Shown: positions 53,301-63,036, numbered from the stretch's first letter. The stretch is DNA of 64,000 bases from Acidobacteriota bacterium (GCA_014584705.1 JACTMJ010000017.1:186001-250000); one strand, 5' to 3'. The notes: generated by a model from the letters alone, not told the origin. Program-made: numbers and translations.

Positions 53301-53653
53301 TCGTTCACCGCGCCGATCTCCATGGTTACGTTGAGCGAAAGCGCCTGGCCCGTGGTTAGGACCAAGCCCTCGCGCAGATAGGTGCGAAACCCTTGCTGCT
53401 CGACGTTGATGGTGTAGCTGCCGATGGGAAGATCGCGTAGCGAGTAGTAGCCGGTTTCATTGGTCGTGGTCACGCGGTGCAGGCCCGTTGCGGCATTGGA
53501 GGCTGTCACGGAGGCCCCCGCGATCGCGGAACCGGAACCGTCTGTAATCGCGCCGCTGACGGATGCTAACTGCGATTGCGAGAATGCCGCCACGACAAAG
53601 GTCAGCATCGCACTAATAGTGAATGCGATTCGAAGACTTTTGAAGCACATCAT
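50309..53653 (-). CDS. Oar-like TonB-dependent receptor with carboxypeptidase-regulatory-like domain
   Basis: A 1114-residue outer-membrane protein, a second relative of the receptor at 6434. The signal peptide (residues 1-25) is followed by the regulatory Ig-like domain (VSGAITDGSGSAIAGASVTA; GYYSLRDLPIGSYTINVEQQ), the plug (NVQDMPLGDRRTMNIIQMTG; EVKVLSNNYAAEFGGSAGGV; VATTKSGTNQLRGSAYEYLR) and a barrel ending SIQVGLRMTF. TTGCAA, 16 bases, TATATT lies seven bases before the ATG, so the mRNA should be leaderless. Substrate unknown. No SusD-like lipoprotein is adjacent. Confidence 0.92.
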   Translation of the reverse strand: MMCFKSLRIAFTISAMLTFVVAAFSQSQLASVSGAITDGSGSAIAGASVTASNAATGLHRVTTTNETGYYSLRDLPIGSYTINVEQQGFRTYLREGLVLTTGQALSLNVTMEIGAVNETVVVTDQAPLLETRTSDSSQLVEARNVQDMPLGDRRTMNIIQMTGAAVFVNYDTGGKPNFSLAGGRTQSQSFYMDGGTIQNMRLGIGQVDTDPPVETVAEVKVLSNNYAAEFGGSAGGVIVATTKSGTNQLRGSAYEYLRNDKFDAANFFAPFREGHKVRAPLRYNVFGVTVGGPVFIPKFFDGRNKAFFFFAYEGSRRIEGFTDQFTVPQVEQRTGDFSKTLTAAGALIRVYDPLSNQVVGGKVQRGQFANNVIPTNRIDAVGAAFIPFYPLPNKAAANASGANNFSTNYSQILTRDAYLAKGDYNLTDKDRVSFRYMYNSDNLDFSTVMTNIGAENRIPALRHQNFYYGTYTRTITPTVVNEFRVTVGDRINWTRAYGLGGNWPSKLGLKGVPDDSFPTMAVTGMRTMGAGNHERRQFPIRQFQYIDNISWIQGRHSMKFGYEFRRSINYEINRPSVSGSFTFSPLSTGNPGVNGTGFGLASLLTGAPLTFASRETMILDRYSDYIAWFAQDEWTVSQNLTLNLGVRWETDTPIHDRSDRMNGFDPTGINPVSGTPGIVKFMGVGGFRTSAYDTDLNNFGPRVGFAWRPLGSEKTVIRAGIGTFFAHPFDAGAPTAASLGFENSASVNSPDNGITTPFFLRDGVPSYSLAAPVLDDRFGAVKYGANPNTAVTFFETNRRAGYSMQWNFTVQHQLPGNTMVEAAYLANASRKLSSANMPINQVLPQNLTATSKQIDRPYPQFTNVTIERPSLGLSNYHAMMLRAEKRFSAGWNFLVTYTWSKFLNNTNEGGSAVGAEGGVYSNYYNRRADYGPSENDIPHRATFSSVYELPFGKGRKFLADNPIRYLVGDWSVGGILNWQAGAPFTVTTQVNTVFSAIGSLRADVSGDPNLSGSERMLDRWFRTEAFSQPAAAQFGNQGVNILRSDGYFGLNMSVLRNFPLPGEGRIIQLRGEFFNLPNHANFGTPGRVFGAPGFGVVGSAAAARSIQVGLRMTF

Positions 53654-53660
53654 GCAGGCA

Positions 53661-53688
53661 AATATACCGAACTCTTTCTAGTTTGCAA
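53661..53688 (-). promoter_or_regulatory. Promoter of the Oar-like receptor gene, leaderless layout
   Basis: Read leftward: TTGCAA (53688-53683), 16-base spacer, TATATT (53666-53661), then seven bases to the ATG at 53653. It lies in an AT-rich gap after selB. Confidence 0.55.
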
Positions 53689-53741
53689 GGAAACAGAAGA
53701 TTAATTTACCTTTATATTCCCATTGGTTCGAAGCTGGTGGG

Positions 53742-55619
53742 TTAGAGGACGATGCGGGAATCTCCTTCCCGGCGGGTGATGCGCTGCCGATCCAGGAACT
53801 CAAGCAGAGGAATCGCGTATTTCCGGGAAACTCCCGTCCATTCCTTAAATTCCGCGACGGAAAAGCGCTGCCCCCGGCGATTTTGTAAAATTCCGATCAT
53901 TTCCACGATATTCTGCTTGTGAAATACGAGATTCTGGCCCACTTTCACGAGACGGCCTTCCCGTATCAGCCCGTAAAGAATCGTGTGTGCAGTCTTCAAC
54001 TCGATGCCACTGTTGCGGAGAGCCTCTTCCACGGCCGGCACTTGCAAGCCCGCGGAGCGAAAAAAATCTTCAAGCTTTGAGGAAGCCGCCGCTTCCTGAC
54101 CGGAAAGCGAGGGCTTATGGACGCTGAGCCGCACCACATCTCCTTCCCGGCGAAAGCGCGAATCCTGGCCGAGGAACCAATCGAAGAGTGGATCGGGCCA
54201 GGGGGCGTTCAGGGCGATGCGCGCCTGTTCTTTCGGCATTCCGGGAAGCATTGGATTCCGCGAATGGAACGCCGAGAGGATACTTTGGATGCGCTGGGCG
54301 ATCTCTTCGCATTGCTCGGCCGTGAGCAGCCAATCCCGCTGCGGTCCTCCCATTCGCAACTCGCTCTTCTCGGCCAACTGGCGCACTTCCTCCGGAGAGA
54401 TCCCCAGGCGGGGGACTAAATCGTCCAAAGCGCAGCCAGCCGCGCTTTCCCGCACGAACACCACGAGCATCGCGGAGGCGTCGCCCCTGGCGAGTGTGGC
54501 CAGCTTCCTCCCCTCCGATTGCTTGCGTCGAAGGCGTGGTGGCTGATTGTCCAGCACGATTCCACCGCCAATCGTTTCGAGCGGGGAGAAGCGGCGCAGG
54601 ATGAAATGGTCGCCGGGAAGCGTGACCACCGGGCTCTCCGTCAGCACACGGGCGAAGATCCGGCTTCCGGGAGTGGCGAGGCGAATCTCGTCATGAAAGC
54701 GAAGCTTGGCCACGGAAGTGGTAGTCCCGATATGCAGGTGAATGGGGTGGAGAGGCGCCAGCGTCGGGGCGGAACTGAGCATCTCCAACCGCACGTCGAA
54801 CTCGCGCGTGAGGCGGTAGCCGCCCGGTGTCACCAGCGTTTCTCCTCGATGAATCTCCGCCGCTTCAATTCCAGCGAGGTTGAGGGCAGCTCGCTGCCCG
54901 CGTCGCGCCTCCCGTGCGGGTTGTCCATGAACCTGGATGCCTCGGACGCGAACCGTCTTGCCGGAAGGCAACAGCATGAGCGTTTGATCCGGCTCCGCCC
55001 GCCCGTCAAACACGGTGCCAGTCACAACCGTTCCAAAACCCTTCATGACGAAAGCGCGATCAATGGGAAGCCGGAAATTTCCGGAAACGCCGCGATTCTC
55101 CATCTGGCAGGCGAGAGCCGCGAGCGCGTCCCGCAAGTGCGAGATTCCCGCGCCGGTCCGGCTGCTGACCGGGATCACGGGCACATCGGCCAGAAAGCTT
55201 CCCGCCACCAGAGCGCTGATATCGGCGCGAGCGAGATCAAGGCCGTCGTTGTCGACGAGGTCGCACTTCGTAAGAGCAATCACGCCGCGCCGCACACCCA
55301 GCATCCGGCAGATCTCAAAATGCTCCCTCGTTTGAGGCATCACGCCTTCCGTGGCCGCAACGACGAGCATCACCAGATCGATTCCCGCCGCGCCGGCCAG
55401 CATATTTCCGATGAACCGCTCGTGCCCCGGCACGTCTATCCAGGAGAGGGTGATATCGTTGGAAAATGTGCTGGAAGCAAAGCCAAGGTCGATCGTGATT
55501 CCGCGCTCCTTCTCTTCCTTCAGTTGGTCCGTATCCACGCCGGTAAGCGCCCGCACCAGCGACGTCTTCCCATGGTCGATATGCCCGGCGGTTCCCACGA
55601 TGAAATGCTTGGCTGGCAT
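53742..55619 (-). CDS. selB: Selenocysteine-specific elongation factor
   Basis: A 625-residue GTPase that delivers Sec-tRNA to UGA codons marked by a SECIS element. G motifs: [43 protein letters not shown] and ALTKCDLVD. Two EF-Tu-like barrels follow ([20 protein letters not shown]), and then the winged-helix C-terminal domains that bind SECIS, ending [29 protein letters not shown]. The length is normal. I place the start at 55619, the first residue of the family N-terminus. selA, selD and tRNA-Sec are not in the window. Confidence 0.95.
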   Translation of the reverse strand: MPAKHFIVGTAGHIDHGKTSLVRALTGVDTDQLKEEKERGITIDLGFASSTFSNDITLSWIDVPGHERFIGNMLAGAAGIDLVMLVVAATEGVMPQTREHFEICRMLGVRRGVIALTKCDLVDNDGLDLARADISALVAGSFLADVPVIPVSSRTGAGISHLRDALAALACQMENRGVSGNFRLPIDRAFVMKGFGTVVTGTVFDGRAEPDQTLMLLPSGKTVRVRGIQVHGQPAREARRGQRAALNLAGIEAAEIHRGETLVTPGGYRLTREFDVRLEMLSSAPTLAPLHPIHLHIGTTTSVAKLRFHDEIRLATPGSRIFARVLTESPVVTLPGDHFILRRFSPLETIGGGIVLDNQPPRLRRKQSEGRKLATLARGDASAMLVVFVRESAAGCALDDLVPRLGISPEEVRQLAEKSELRMGGPQRDWLLTAEQCEEIAQRIQSILSAFHSRNPMLPGMPKEQARIALNAPWPDPLFDWFLGQDSRFRREGDVVRLSVHKPSLSGQEAAASSKLEDFFRSAGLQVPAVEEALRNSGIELKTAHTILYGLIREGRLVKVGQNLVFHKQNIVEMIGILQNRRGQRFSVAEFKEWTGVSRKYAIPLLEFLDRQRITRREGDSRIVL

Positions 55620-56739
55620 GATATTCGTTCTGGCGCTTGCAACTCTACTAGTATCGTCTCCTTTGGATGCCGGGCAGTTCCGCCGTATCCCGCCGGTTTC
55701 GGAATCACCGGCCGGGCTGCCCTCGCGGGAGGCTCCACGAGAGACCGAATCGCGAGAAAAAATCCCGAATTCCGTGCCGCCGCCGGATGTGCCCGCGCAT
55801 CCCGATAGTACACCCGCAGTGTCCGCCCCCGGCGACGCCCCGGGAACGGAATTCGTGATTCGGCAGGATGTCCGCCTGGTGCGTGCCGATGTCCAGGTGA
55901 CGGAGAAAGATCGCGTCGTGCGCGGCCTCTCCGCTTCGGACTTTGCTCTGCTCGACGATGGGATACCCACGCCGATCACCGGCTTCGGCGAAGAATCGGA
56001 TCCGGTGGATCTGATGATGCTGCTCGACGTGAGCGGCAGCATGACGTCCTATCTCTACGAGGTTTCCCGCGCGGCTGGAGCGGCGCTCGAACAATTGACG
56101 CCCGATGACCGCGTGGGTGTGATGGTTTTTAGCAAGCAGGGAAAACTGCTGAACGCATTGACAAAGAACCGCCCGGATGTGCTTACTACGCTGCGTTCTC
56201 TCACGCGGCTACCCGGCATGGCCGCGGGCACGGGGATCAATGCCTCCATCATGGATGCCATCGCTGCTTTCAAGGAAGACGCCGCCGCGGGAAACTACGA
56301 CCCGCGCCACCGGAGGGCGATTCTGATTCTCACCGACAACTGGGGGCTCAACTACAAGCTGCCGGATCGCGTAGTGCTGCGAAGCCTGCATGAAGAAAAC
56401 ATCTCCTTGCACGCCATCGTGGTTGGCCGCGTGCAGAAGCCCAAAGGGAAGTGGGCGGAAGAGAATGATGACCTGGCCGAGGAACTGGATTTTTCACCCG
56501 CGAATGTCTTCCGCCTTGCCGAGGACACGGGTGGCGATATCTTTACGAATCTCAGCAAAGACGGCGGTCTCGCGGAGATTCTGGGCCGCATCCGGACTCG
56601 TTACTCGCTCTACTTCAAGCCGCCCGCCGGCGTTGCCTCCGGAAGCTATCGGAAGATCCAGGTGACGCTCGCGGGCACGGCCGCGCGGGAGCATCGGAAA
56701 GCCGTGGTACGCGCCAGGGCCGGGTATTTCACAAAATGA
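55618..56739 (+). CDS. Exported VWFA-domain protein, acidobacterial type
   Basis: A 373-residue protein. A signal peptide ([19 protein letters not shown]) and a Pro-rich linker precede a domain with [20 protein letters not shown] and [20 protein letters not shown], then a von Willebrand A domain with the MIDAS start LLDVSGSM and later ILILTDNW. It ends near ARAGYFTK. The combination is that of the VWFA-related domain family found almost only in Acidobacteriota (TIGR03436). An ATG at 55600 (MKCLAG) is an alternative start. The ATG at 55618 shares its bases with the divergent selB start. Ligand unknown. Confidence 0.87.
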   Translation: MIFVLALATLLVSSPLDAGQFRRIPPVSESPAGLPSREAPRETESREKIPNSVPPPDVPAHPDSTPAVSAPGDAPGTEFVIRQDVRLVRADVQVTEKDRVVRGLSASDFALLDDGIPTPITGFGEESDPVDLMMLLDVSGSMTSYLYEVSRAAGAALEQLTPDDRVGVMVFSKQGKLLNALTKNRPDVLTTLRSLTRLPGMAAGTGINASIMDAIAAFKEDAAAGNYDPRHRRAILILTDNWGLNYKLPDRVVLRSLHEENISLHAIVVGRVQKPKGKWAEENDDLAEELDFSPANVFRLAEDTGGDIFTNLSKDGGLAEILGRIRTRYSLYFKPPAGVASGSYRKIQVTLAGTAAREHRKAVVRARAGYFTK

Positions 56740-56761
56740 AAAGCCCTCCGCCACCGGCTGG

Positions 56762-57349
56762 TCAGATAGCGATGCCCACTTGCCAGAGCAGATAGCCGGC
56801 TGCCTGACGGAAGTAGTGTCGCCACTCCTCGGTGGCGCTGCGATCCCGTTCCGGGCGGGGAGACGTATAGACTGTCAGCCCGCGCTCTTCGAGGATGCCC
56901 TTCACGCGGAACAGGTGATAGCTGTCGGAGACGACGATGCAGGATTTCAGGCGCATGCGATCCATGATTTCCGCCACCGCAACGGCGGAATGGATCGTGC
57001 TGTCGCCCTCATCCTCCATGACAATCGCTTCCGGTGGAACGCCACGGCTGAGCAGGAAATTGCGGCCTACTTCACTCTCCGTAAATCGAGGGTCACCGCC
57101 CGCCCCGCCCGTCGTGAGGATAAAAGGAGCGTAGCGCTCCTGGTAGAGCGAGAGCGCGTGGCTGAGGCGTGCCTCCAGTACGGGCGAAGGCTTGCCGCGA
57201 TACTCCGCCGCACCCAGAACGACGATCGCATCCGCCGGCCGGGCATCGTCCACCTGGGCTTGGCGGCGCACCTGATCCGCCAGATAGAGCAAATATCCCG
57301 CGCCTCCAGCCAGAGCCATCAGCGCGCAAAGCAGCCAACCGCGTTTCAT
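56762..57349 (-). CDS. DUF218/YdcF-family protein (SanA/ElyC-like)
   Basis: A 195-residue membrane-anchored protein. One N-terminal helix (LLCALMALAGGAGYLLYLAD) is followed by the DUF218 domain: DAIVVLGAAEYRGKPSPVLE, then LTTGGAGGDP, then SEVGRNFLLSRGVPPEAIVM, then CIVVSDSYHLFR. SanA and ElyC of this family act in envelope integrity and undecaprenyl-phosphate handling; the reaction is not known. It is convergent with the VWFA gene. Confidence 0.86.
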   Translation of the reverse strand: MKRGWLLCALMALAGGAGYLLYLADQVRRQAQVDDARPADAIVVLGAAEYRGKPSPVLEARLSHALSLYQERYAPFILTTGGAGGDPRFTESEVGRNFLLSRGVPPEAIVMEDEGDSTIHSAVAVAEIMDRMRLKSCIVVSDSYHLFRVKGILEERGLTVYTSPRPERDRSATEEWRHYFRQAAGYLLWQVGIAI

Positions 57350-57399
57350 CCGATGATTTCATTCTACTGATGGCGGAACCGTGAACTTTCTTCGCCACC

Positions 57400-58941
57400 C
57401 TATAGCGGGATATTCCCGTGGCGCTTGCGCGGCGTATCGTCCACTTTGTTTTCGAGCATCCGCAGGGCGCGGATGATTTCCAGGCGCGTGCGGCGCGGTT
57501 CGATGACATCGTCGATGAAGCCGTGCTCGGCGGCGACGAACGGGTTGGCGAAGCGTTCGCGGAACTCGGCGATCTTCTGTGCGCGCACCGCCTCCGGATC
57601 TTCCGCCTGCCCAATCTCGCGCTTGTAAATCACGTTTACCGCGCCCTCGGGACCCATCACGGCCAGTTCCGCGCTCGGCCAGGCGAGGTTCACGTCCGTG
57701 CGCACCTGCTTGGAGCCCATCACGCAGTAAGCGCCTCCGTAAGCTTTGCGCGTGATCACCGTGATCTTCGGCACGACGGCCTCGGCATACGCGAAGAGCA
57801 GCTTCGCGCCATGACGGATGATGCCGCCGAACTCCTGGTCCGTTCCGGGCAGGAAGCCGGGCACATCCACAAACGTGATAATCGGGATTTGAAAGGCGTC
57901 GCAGAAGCGCACGAAGCGCGCCGCCTTAACCGAGGAGTTGATATCCAGGCAGCCGGCGAGCACGCTGGGCTGGTTCGCCACGATGCCCACGCTGCGCCCT
58001 TCCATTCTTGCGAATCCGACGACGATGTTGCCCGCGAAGTGCGCCTGTACTTCGAGGAACGCGCCTTCGTCGGCCACCGCCCGGATCACCCGCTTGATAT
58101 CGTAGGGCAGATTCGATTCGGCGGGTACGATGGCGTCGAGTTCGGGCGCCTCCCGGTCGGCCGGGTCGTTCGAAACGCGGCGCGGCGCTTCATCCTGGTT
58201 GTTTGAGGGCAGATAGCCGAGGAGTTCGCGAATGTCCTCGAGGCAGTCCGCGTCGTTCGCCGCGATGAAGTGGCCCACGCCGCTCACGCTGTTGTGCGTC
58301 ATCGGTCCGCCGAGTTCTTCCTTCGTGACGTCCTCGTGCGTGACGGTCTTGATCACATCCGGACCCGTGACGAACATGTAGCTCGAATCAGCCACCATGA
58401 AGACGAAATCCGTAATGGCGGGCGAGTAGACCGCACCTCCGGCGCAGGGGCCCATAATGGCGGATATCTGGGGAACCACGCCGCTGGCCAGCGTATTGCG
58501 AAGGAAGATATCCGCGTAACCGCCGAGCGAGAGCACGCCTTCCTGGATACGCGCGCCGCCAGAATCGTTCAGGCCGACGATGGGCGCCCCGTTCTTGAGC
58601 GCCATATCCATCAGCCGGGTGATCTTGGCGGCATTCGAGGCGGAGAGGCTGCCGCCGAAGACCGTAAAATCCTGCGCGAAGACGTAAACCGTGCGTCCTT
58701 CCACCGTGCCATATCCGGTGACGACGCCGTCTCCATCGATCGCGTGCTTCGCCATGCCGAAATCGTGGCACTGGTGGCGCACCAGTTTTCCGGTTTCCGT
58801 GAACGTGCCGGGGTCGAGCAGAAGGTCAATCCGTTCCCTGGCGGAGAGCTTGCCGGATTCGTGCTGCTTGCGCGTACGCGCTTCCCCGCCGCCCGCTTCG
58901 GCGCAGGCCTTGCGGCGATCCAGTTCCTCCTTGCGGTGCAT
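57400..58941 (-). CDS. Acyl-CoA carboxylase, carboxyltransferase (beta) subunit
   Basis: A 513-residue enzyme of the propionyl-/acetyl-CoA carboxylase beta or methylmalonyl-CoA decarboxylase alpha family, moving CO2 between carboxybiotin and an acyl-CoA. Two crotonase-like halves carry oxyanion-hole glycines: [20 protein letters not shown] with [16 protein letters not shown], and [20 protein letters not shown] with [14 protein letters not shown]. The end (RKRHGNIPL) is typical of PccB. No biotin carboxylase or biotin carrier gene is adjacent. The ATG overlaps the stop of the upstream UxaE-like gene by four bases. Confidence 0.93.
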   Translation of the reverse strand: MHRKEELDRRKACAEAGGGEARTRKQHESGKLSARERIDLLLDPGTFTETGKLVRHQCHDFGMAKHAIDGDGVVTGYGTVEGRTVYVFAQDFTVFGGSLSASNAAKITRLMDMALKNGAPIVGLNDSGGARIQEGVLSLGGYADIFLRNTLASGVVPQISAIMGPCAGGAVYSPAITDFVFMVADSSYMFVTGPDVIKTVTHEDVTKEELGGPMTHNSVSGVGHFIAANDADCLEDIRELLGYLPSNNQDEAPRRVSNDPADREAPELDAIVPAESNLPYDIKRVIRAVADEGAFLEVQAHFAGNIVVGFARMEGRSVGIVANQPSVLAGCLDINSSVKAARFVRFCDAFQIPIITFVDVPGFLPGTDQEFGGIIRHGAKLLFAYAEAVVPKITVITRKAYGGAYCVMGSKQVRTDVNLAWPSAELAVMGPEGAVNVIYKREIGQAEDPEAVRAQKIAEFRERFANPFVAAEHGFIDDVIEPRRTRLEIIRALRMLENKVDDTPRKRHGNIPL

Positions 58942-60851
58942 CAGTCGGCGTCTCCCCAAAGGCACCCGGCCAGCCATTCGAGATATTCCTGGTTGCGACG
59001 TCGCACTTCGTTCAGAAGCGCATCGGGCAGTTCGTCGAACTTCTCCTTAAAGAACCGATGATCCTGGTCCGGGGAGTGAATGTCCCGGCTGCCGTTCGTG
59101 TTGCCGATCCAGAAGACGTGGAAGAGGTTGCCGTCCACGCGCCCGCGCTTGGCATCGCCGAGATAATAGTCTTTCCCCTCCGCGCGATACTTGGCGGCGA
59201 GTTCGCTCTCCTCCCCGAAGCATTCGCGGGCGGCGAAGCCCTCCGTGCGCGCCGCGAGGCGTTCATACAGTTGCCGCCAATAGGTGCCTTCGGCTTGCTC
59301 GCTCAGCACATCGAAAAGCTGCAATTGCAACTCGCCGGAGATCTTGTAATTCAGCCGGCCCTGCGTTTCCTTGCCAATCGTTCGCAGCACCCGCTTCTGC
59401 TTGCCGCTGCCGGAGTGGATGCTGAGCGTGCCGTCGAAATAGCGCGCAACCGCGGCGAGTTCCTTCACGCGCGCGCCTAGTTCGGCGATGGGGTCGCCAG
59501 CGAAATCCTGCTCCACGCGCGGCAGCAGTTCCGGCCACATCTTGTGTTCCACATACTGCCGCAGGCCCACGGGGCTGGCGTCGGAAGGCTCGAGCGATTC
59601 GGGATATGCCTGGCGTTTCTTGAAGCCGAGATTCGGCGGCACCAGCGTGGCCGGGCGTCCGTTGGCTTTCAGCCAGTGCATATAGAAGATCAACTCCTGG
59701 GCCGTCGTGAGTGTGTCGGCCTCGTCCACGGACGGCTCGAAATCGAAGTCAGGCACGAAGCCGGCCGCCTCTTTCGCAGCTCGGATCTTGTCATAGAGCC
59801 GCTCGTTCAATTGAATGCTGGGGCCGAACTTCACGGCATGGCGGCGGATCTCCGCCGGCGAGAAGGCATACGTTCGTCCCTCAACCTCGAAAGGCGCTTC
59901 GAACTGCTCCAGAATCCACTGCTGGTCCGCCGCGGAGAAGAGCCTCTGGAACCGCTGCTCCACTTCGAGATCACTGTATGGTTGAGGGTGTCGCAAGTCC
60001 GCGTGGAGATCGAACATGCGTGACGTGTCCGTCGTGAACTTGGTATAGCCGGCGGCATCGGCGATGGCGGTTTCACTCCGTTTGAGCGCGGCGTCAATCT
60101 CGGCTTCCGTGTGGCCGGAGATGATGAAGTGGTCGGCTTCGGCGTTGTAGCCCGCGCGAAAGCCGCTTCGCACCGCGGCCCAGAGGCCCGTATGAAAGAG
60201 ATGCTTAATCGAGACGCGCGTATGGCCGATCTCGGTGGGCTCCTCGCCCTCACGCGCGGCGATGACATCGTCCGTGGTCATCTCGCGGGTGGCCGAAAGC
60301 TGCACGGTGGAGGCGACATTCCGGCCCGTGCGGCGCAGGATCGATTGAAAAGCGGCGAACGCCGCGGGCAAGCTGATCTCCGGATGCCGGTTGCCGCACG
60401 CGATTGCGGGCTGGCTGCCCTGCGGCCGGGGCAGAAACTCCGGCGCGACCTCCCGGACGAAGTACGCCAGATTGGCATAATCAGTGGGGCGGAACGGAAC
60501 GACGTGTACCGTCCAGGGGCTCGCTTCCACCTCGTAAGAGGCGCTCTTCCGCATGTCGGGAAACGCCGGGGCCGATCGGTCCGTACCACCGCTGAAAACC
60601 AGCATCCGGCCGCTATCAAAGCGCTGCCTGGCGTCGCTCCAATCGAGGTCCGCGGCCACGTAGTAGCGCGTGTCGTCTTGCGGGTCCTGCGTAAGCGAGG
60701 CGGGGTAGAGGGTCACGTCGCCAAGGGGGAGCGATCCGAGCTGCCGGGCGAGGGTTTCCCGCAATTCCGGCCGCATCCTGCCATCGAGCGGGCATGCTGT
60801 GAAAACATCGACAATCTGGCTCAGCGTTCGCTCATCGATCGGGAAAGACAT
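58941..60851 (-). CDS. UxaE-family (tagaturonate/fructuronate epimerase) protein
   Basis: A 636-residue protein. Family marks: [20 protein letters not shown] with [12 protein letters not shown], then [25 protein letters not shown], and [20 protein letters not shown]. These match the segments I remember of Thermotoga UxaE, which interconverts D-tagaturonate and D-fructuronate, but this protein is about 150 residues longer, with an N-terminal part (residues 1-170) not explained by that family. The start at 60851 follows GGCAGGA at seven bases. It is coupled by ATGA to the carboxylase gene. Substrate should be a sugar acid or close relative; moderate certainty. Confidence 0.7.
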   Translation of the reverse strand: MSFPIDERTLSQIVDVFTACPLDGRMRPELRETLARQLGSLPLGDVTLYPASLTQDPQDDTRYYVAADLDWSDARQRFDSGRMLVFSGGTDRSAPAFPDMRKSASYEVEASPWTVHVVPFRPTDYANLAYFVREVAPEFLPRPQGSQPAIACGNRHPEISLPAAFAAFQSILRRTGRNVASTVQLSATREMTTDDVIAAREGEEPTEIGHTRVSIKHLFHTGLWAAVRSGFRAGYNAEADHFIISGHTEAEIDAALKRSETAIADAAGYTKFTTDTSRMFDLHADLRHPQPYSDLEVEQRFQRLFSAADQQWILEQFEAPFEVEGRTYAFSPAEIRRHAVKFGPSIQLNERLYDKIRAAKEAAGFVPDFDFEPSVDEADTLTTAQELIFYMHWLKANGRPATLVPPNLGFKKRQAYPESLEPSDASPVGLRQYVEHKMWPELLPRVEQDFAGDPIAELGARVKELAAVARYFDGTLSIHSGSGKQKRVLRTIGKETQGRLNYKISGELQLQLFDVLSEQAEGTYWRQLYERLAARTEGFAARECFGEESELAAKYRAEGKDYYLGDAKRGRVDGNLFHVFWIGNTNGSRDIHSPDQDHRFFKEKFDELPDALLNEVRRRNQEYLEWLAGCLWGDAD

Positions 60852-60928
60852 GCTTAAATCCTGCCATAGAAAAGGGCGCAAGGGGGCATCCGAGGCACAC
60901 CGGCTCCGCATGTTGCCACAGCGCCCGC

Positions 60929-61813
60929 TCAAAAGCGGCGGTTCTTCAGAAACTCGCGAAAGCGTTCGCCCATTTCCGGATGTGCCAGAGCGTAGTCGAT
61001 CGTAGCTTCGAGGTAGCCGAACTTGTCACCCGCATCGTAGCGTGTTCCTTCGAAAACATAACCGTAGATCGGCATGTCGGCGAGCATATTCCGCAAACCG
61101 TCGGTAAGCTGCAGTTCGCCGCCCGCCCCAGTGCTGGTCTTATCGAGATAGCCGAAAATTTCGGGCATCAGGATATACCTGCCGATGATCGCCAGATTGC
61201 TCGGGGCATCTTCCGGCTTCGGCTTCTCCACCATGCCGCGCAGCTTGTAAAGGCGGCCCTCGGTACCGGCGTATGGATGAGGTTCGGCGTCCACCACGCC
61301 ATACGCGCTGATGCGCTCTTTGGGCACTTCCATCAGCGCCAGCACGGAGGCGCCCAATGCCTCATGGACCTCTTTCATCTGCTTGAGCACAGGCACGCGC
61401 GACATGATGATGTCGTCGGGGAGCACGACCGCGAAAGCCTCATTTCCAACCACGTCGCGGGCACAGTTCACGGCGTGGCCCAGGCCGAGCGCGCGCTTCT
61501 GGCGCACGAAGCAGATATTGATCAGGTCGCTGATCGCCTTCACTTCCGCAAGGCGGTTCATTTTGCCCTTTTCTTCAAGCGCCGCCTCGAGCTCGGGGCT
61601 GAAATCGAAATGGTCTTCGATGGAACTCTTGCCCCGGCTCGTGATCACGATAATGTCCGGAATCTCCGCTCCCAGGGCTTCCTCCACCCCATACTGGATG
61701 AGCGGTTTATCCACCAGCGTCAGCATCTCTTTGGGCTGCGCTTTGGTGGCGGGAAGAAAGCGGGTGCCGAGTCCGGCACAGGGGAAGACGGCTTTGCGGA
61801 GTTGCGCAGGCAT
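60929..61813 (-). CDS. galU: UTP-glucose-1-phosphate uridylyltransferase
   Basis: A 294-residue enzyme making UDP-glucose from UTP and glucose 1-phosphate, a precursor of envelope sugars. Marks: KAVFPCAGLGTRFLPATKAQ with the nucleotide-binding loop, EMLTLVDKPLIQYGVEEA, VLPDDIIM, GRYILMPEIFGYL and the end region GYVFEGTRYDAGDKFGYLEA. GGGAG stands six bases before the ATG. The next gene upstream encodes a glycosyltransferase that could use UDP-glucose. Confidence 0.96.
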   Translation of the reverse strand: MPAQLRKAVFPCAGLGTRFLPATKAQPKEMLTLVDKPLIQYGVEEALGAEIPDIIVITSRGKSSIEDHFDFSPELEAALEEKGKMNRLAEVKAISDLINICFVRQKRALGLGHAVNCARDVVGNEAFAVVLPDDIIMSRVPVLKQMKEVHEALGASVLALMEVPKERISAYGVVDAEPHPYAGTEGRLYKLRGMVEKPKPEDAPSNLAIIGRYILMPEIFGYLDKTSTGAGGELQLTDGLRNMLADMPIYGYVFEGTRYDAGDKFGYLEATIDYALAHPEMGERFREFLKNRRF

Positions 61814-61877
61814 AGGACTCCCATCGTAACGCCAAAGCGCGAGCCGCCGCCGTTGCGCGAACCCCTTTCGCCCCCGG

Positions 61878-63032
61878 CTACTGGACAAGCGTGAATCGCC
61901 CGTCTTTCTCCAAACGGTAGCGGTGGCCGCGCCAAAGGATGGTGTTGCCGAAGAATCCCGCCAGCCAGAGGCCAAAGCTGACCAGGTCCTGCACGGGCAA
62001 CAGCAGCCAATGCTTCCAGCCGAAGGATGCGGCAATCGTGCGCCGCATCACGGCGGCCTGTGCGTAGCGCAATGCGAGCGTGGCGGGCAACACGGGCCAT
62101 GCGGCAGGCGCAATGGCCGTGAGCAAAAGCGCCAGCGCGAGCGGGCGCAGGAACAGTTCCCCGAAGTAGCCGGCGGGCCGGGAACGCCGCGTCGAGCGAG
62201 CCCAGCGCAGGCGGTGTGCCATGCTGTGCGCCAGATCCTGGCTGCCGATGCGATGCTCGATAACGTAGCGCGAAAGAATCACGCGATGCCCGTGGGCGGC
62301 CGCGCGCTGGCCCATGACGAAGTCTTCGGCCAGGAACTCCCTCAGTTCCGCGAAGCCGCCGATGTCTTCAAGCACGCCTCGCCGAACGGCAATCGTTGGA
62401 CCCAGCGCAAAACGAACCCCTTCCAGCAGGCGCGCCGTCAGCACACCGCCCAGGAACTCCGTATTCATGTGCAGCGCCTCGAGAAAGCTCCAGAAGCTCC
62501 CGCCGGGCACCGCCCGGTAGGGGCACGTCGAGAGCCCCAGGGCGGGATCACGGAACTCGGCGCTCACCGTTTCCAGGAAGCCCGCATCCACGCGTACGTC
62601 ACTGTCGGCCATTACCAGCACATCGTTGCGGGCGGCATCCGTCATCAGAGCGAGCGAATACACTTTGGCGTTCGGGTATGGCGGCTCGCCCGTCACCAGC
62701 CGGGAGACGGGCACATCGGGGAACTCCTCGCGGAGTCTCTCCACGATGGCAATGGCGGGGTCATCAGCCTCCCGCGTGGCAAACAGAATCTCGAACGCCG
62801 GCGTACCGTCCGCATGCCGGTAAGGCTGGGCGAAGAAGCCCCGCAGGTTTTCCTCGAGCCCTGCATCGAGGCCGTGGAGGGGCTTGAGCACACTCACCGG
62901 AATGCGCGCGGCGGCGGGCTCGGGAACCCGCTGTGCACGGTAGCGCAGCGCCGCCAGCAGCGAGAGCAGAACGTAGACAAAACTGCCCGCCAAGAAGATG
63001 GCGGGCAGCGCTGCGTAGATCCAAACGTCCAC
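61878..63032 (-). CDS. GT21-like glycosyltransferase (ceramide glucosyltransferase/HpnI type)
   Basis: A 384-residue membrane enzyme. An N-terminal helix (IYAALPAIFLAGSFVYVLLS) is followed by a GT-A domain with PVSVLKPLHGLDAGLEENLR, the first Asp pair in ATREADDPAIA, LVMADSDVRVDAGFLE, the third Asp in FLAEDFVMG and HRLRWARSTR in place of the (Q/R)xxRW motif. C-terminal helices follow. This is the layout of glucosylceramide synthases and of HpnI of hopanoid lipid synthesis. No hopanoid gene is adjacent. It precedes galU by 64 bases in the same direction. Confidence 0.82.
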   Translation of the reverse strand: MDVWIYAALPAIFLAGSFVYVLLSLLAALRYRAQRVPEPAAARIPVSVLKPLHGLDAGLEENLRGFFAQPYRHADGTPAFEILFATREADDPAIAIVERLREEFPDVPVSRLVTGEPPYPNAKVYSLALMTDAARNDVLVMADSDVRVDAGFLETVSAEFRDPALGLSTCPYRAVPGGSFWSFLEALHMNTEFLGGVLTARLLEGVRFALGPTIAVRRGVLEDIGGFAELREFLAEDFVMGQRAAAHGHRVILSRYVIEHRIGSQDLAHSMAHRLRWARSTRRSRPAGYFGELFLRPLALALLLTAIAPAAWPVLPATLALRYAQAAVMRRTIAASFGWKHWLLLPVQDLVSFGLWLAGFFGNTILWRGHRYRLEKDGRFTLVQ

Positions 63033-63036
63033 AGGA

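Noticed and set aside
55620..56042. 141-codon N-terminal extension of SelB
   Set aside because: The SelB family N-terminus begins at 55619; the extension lies opposite the VWFA gene and is Ser/Arg-rich without family features.
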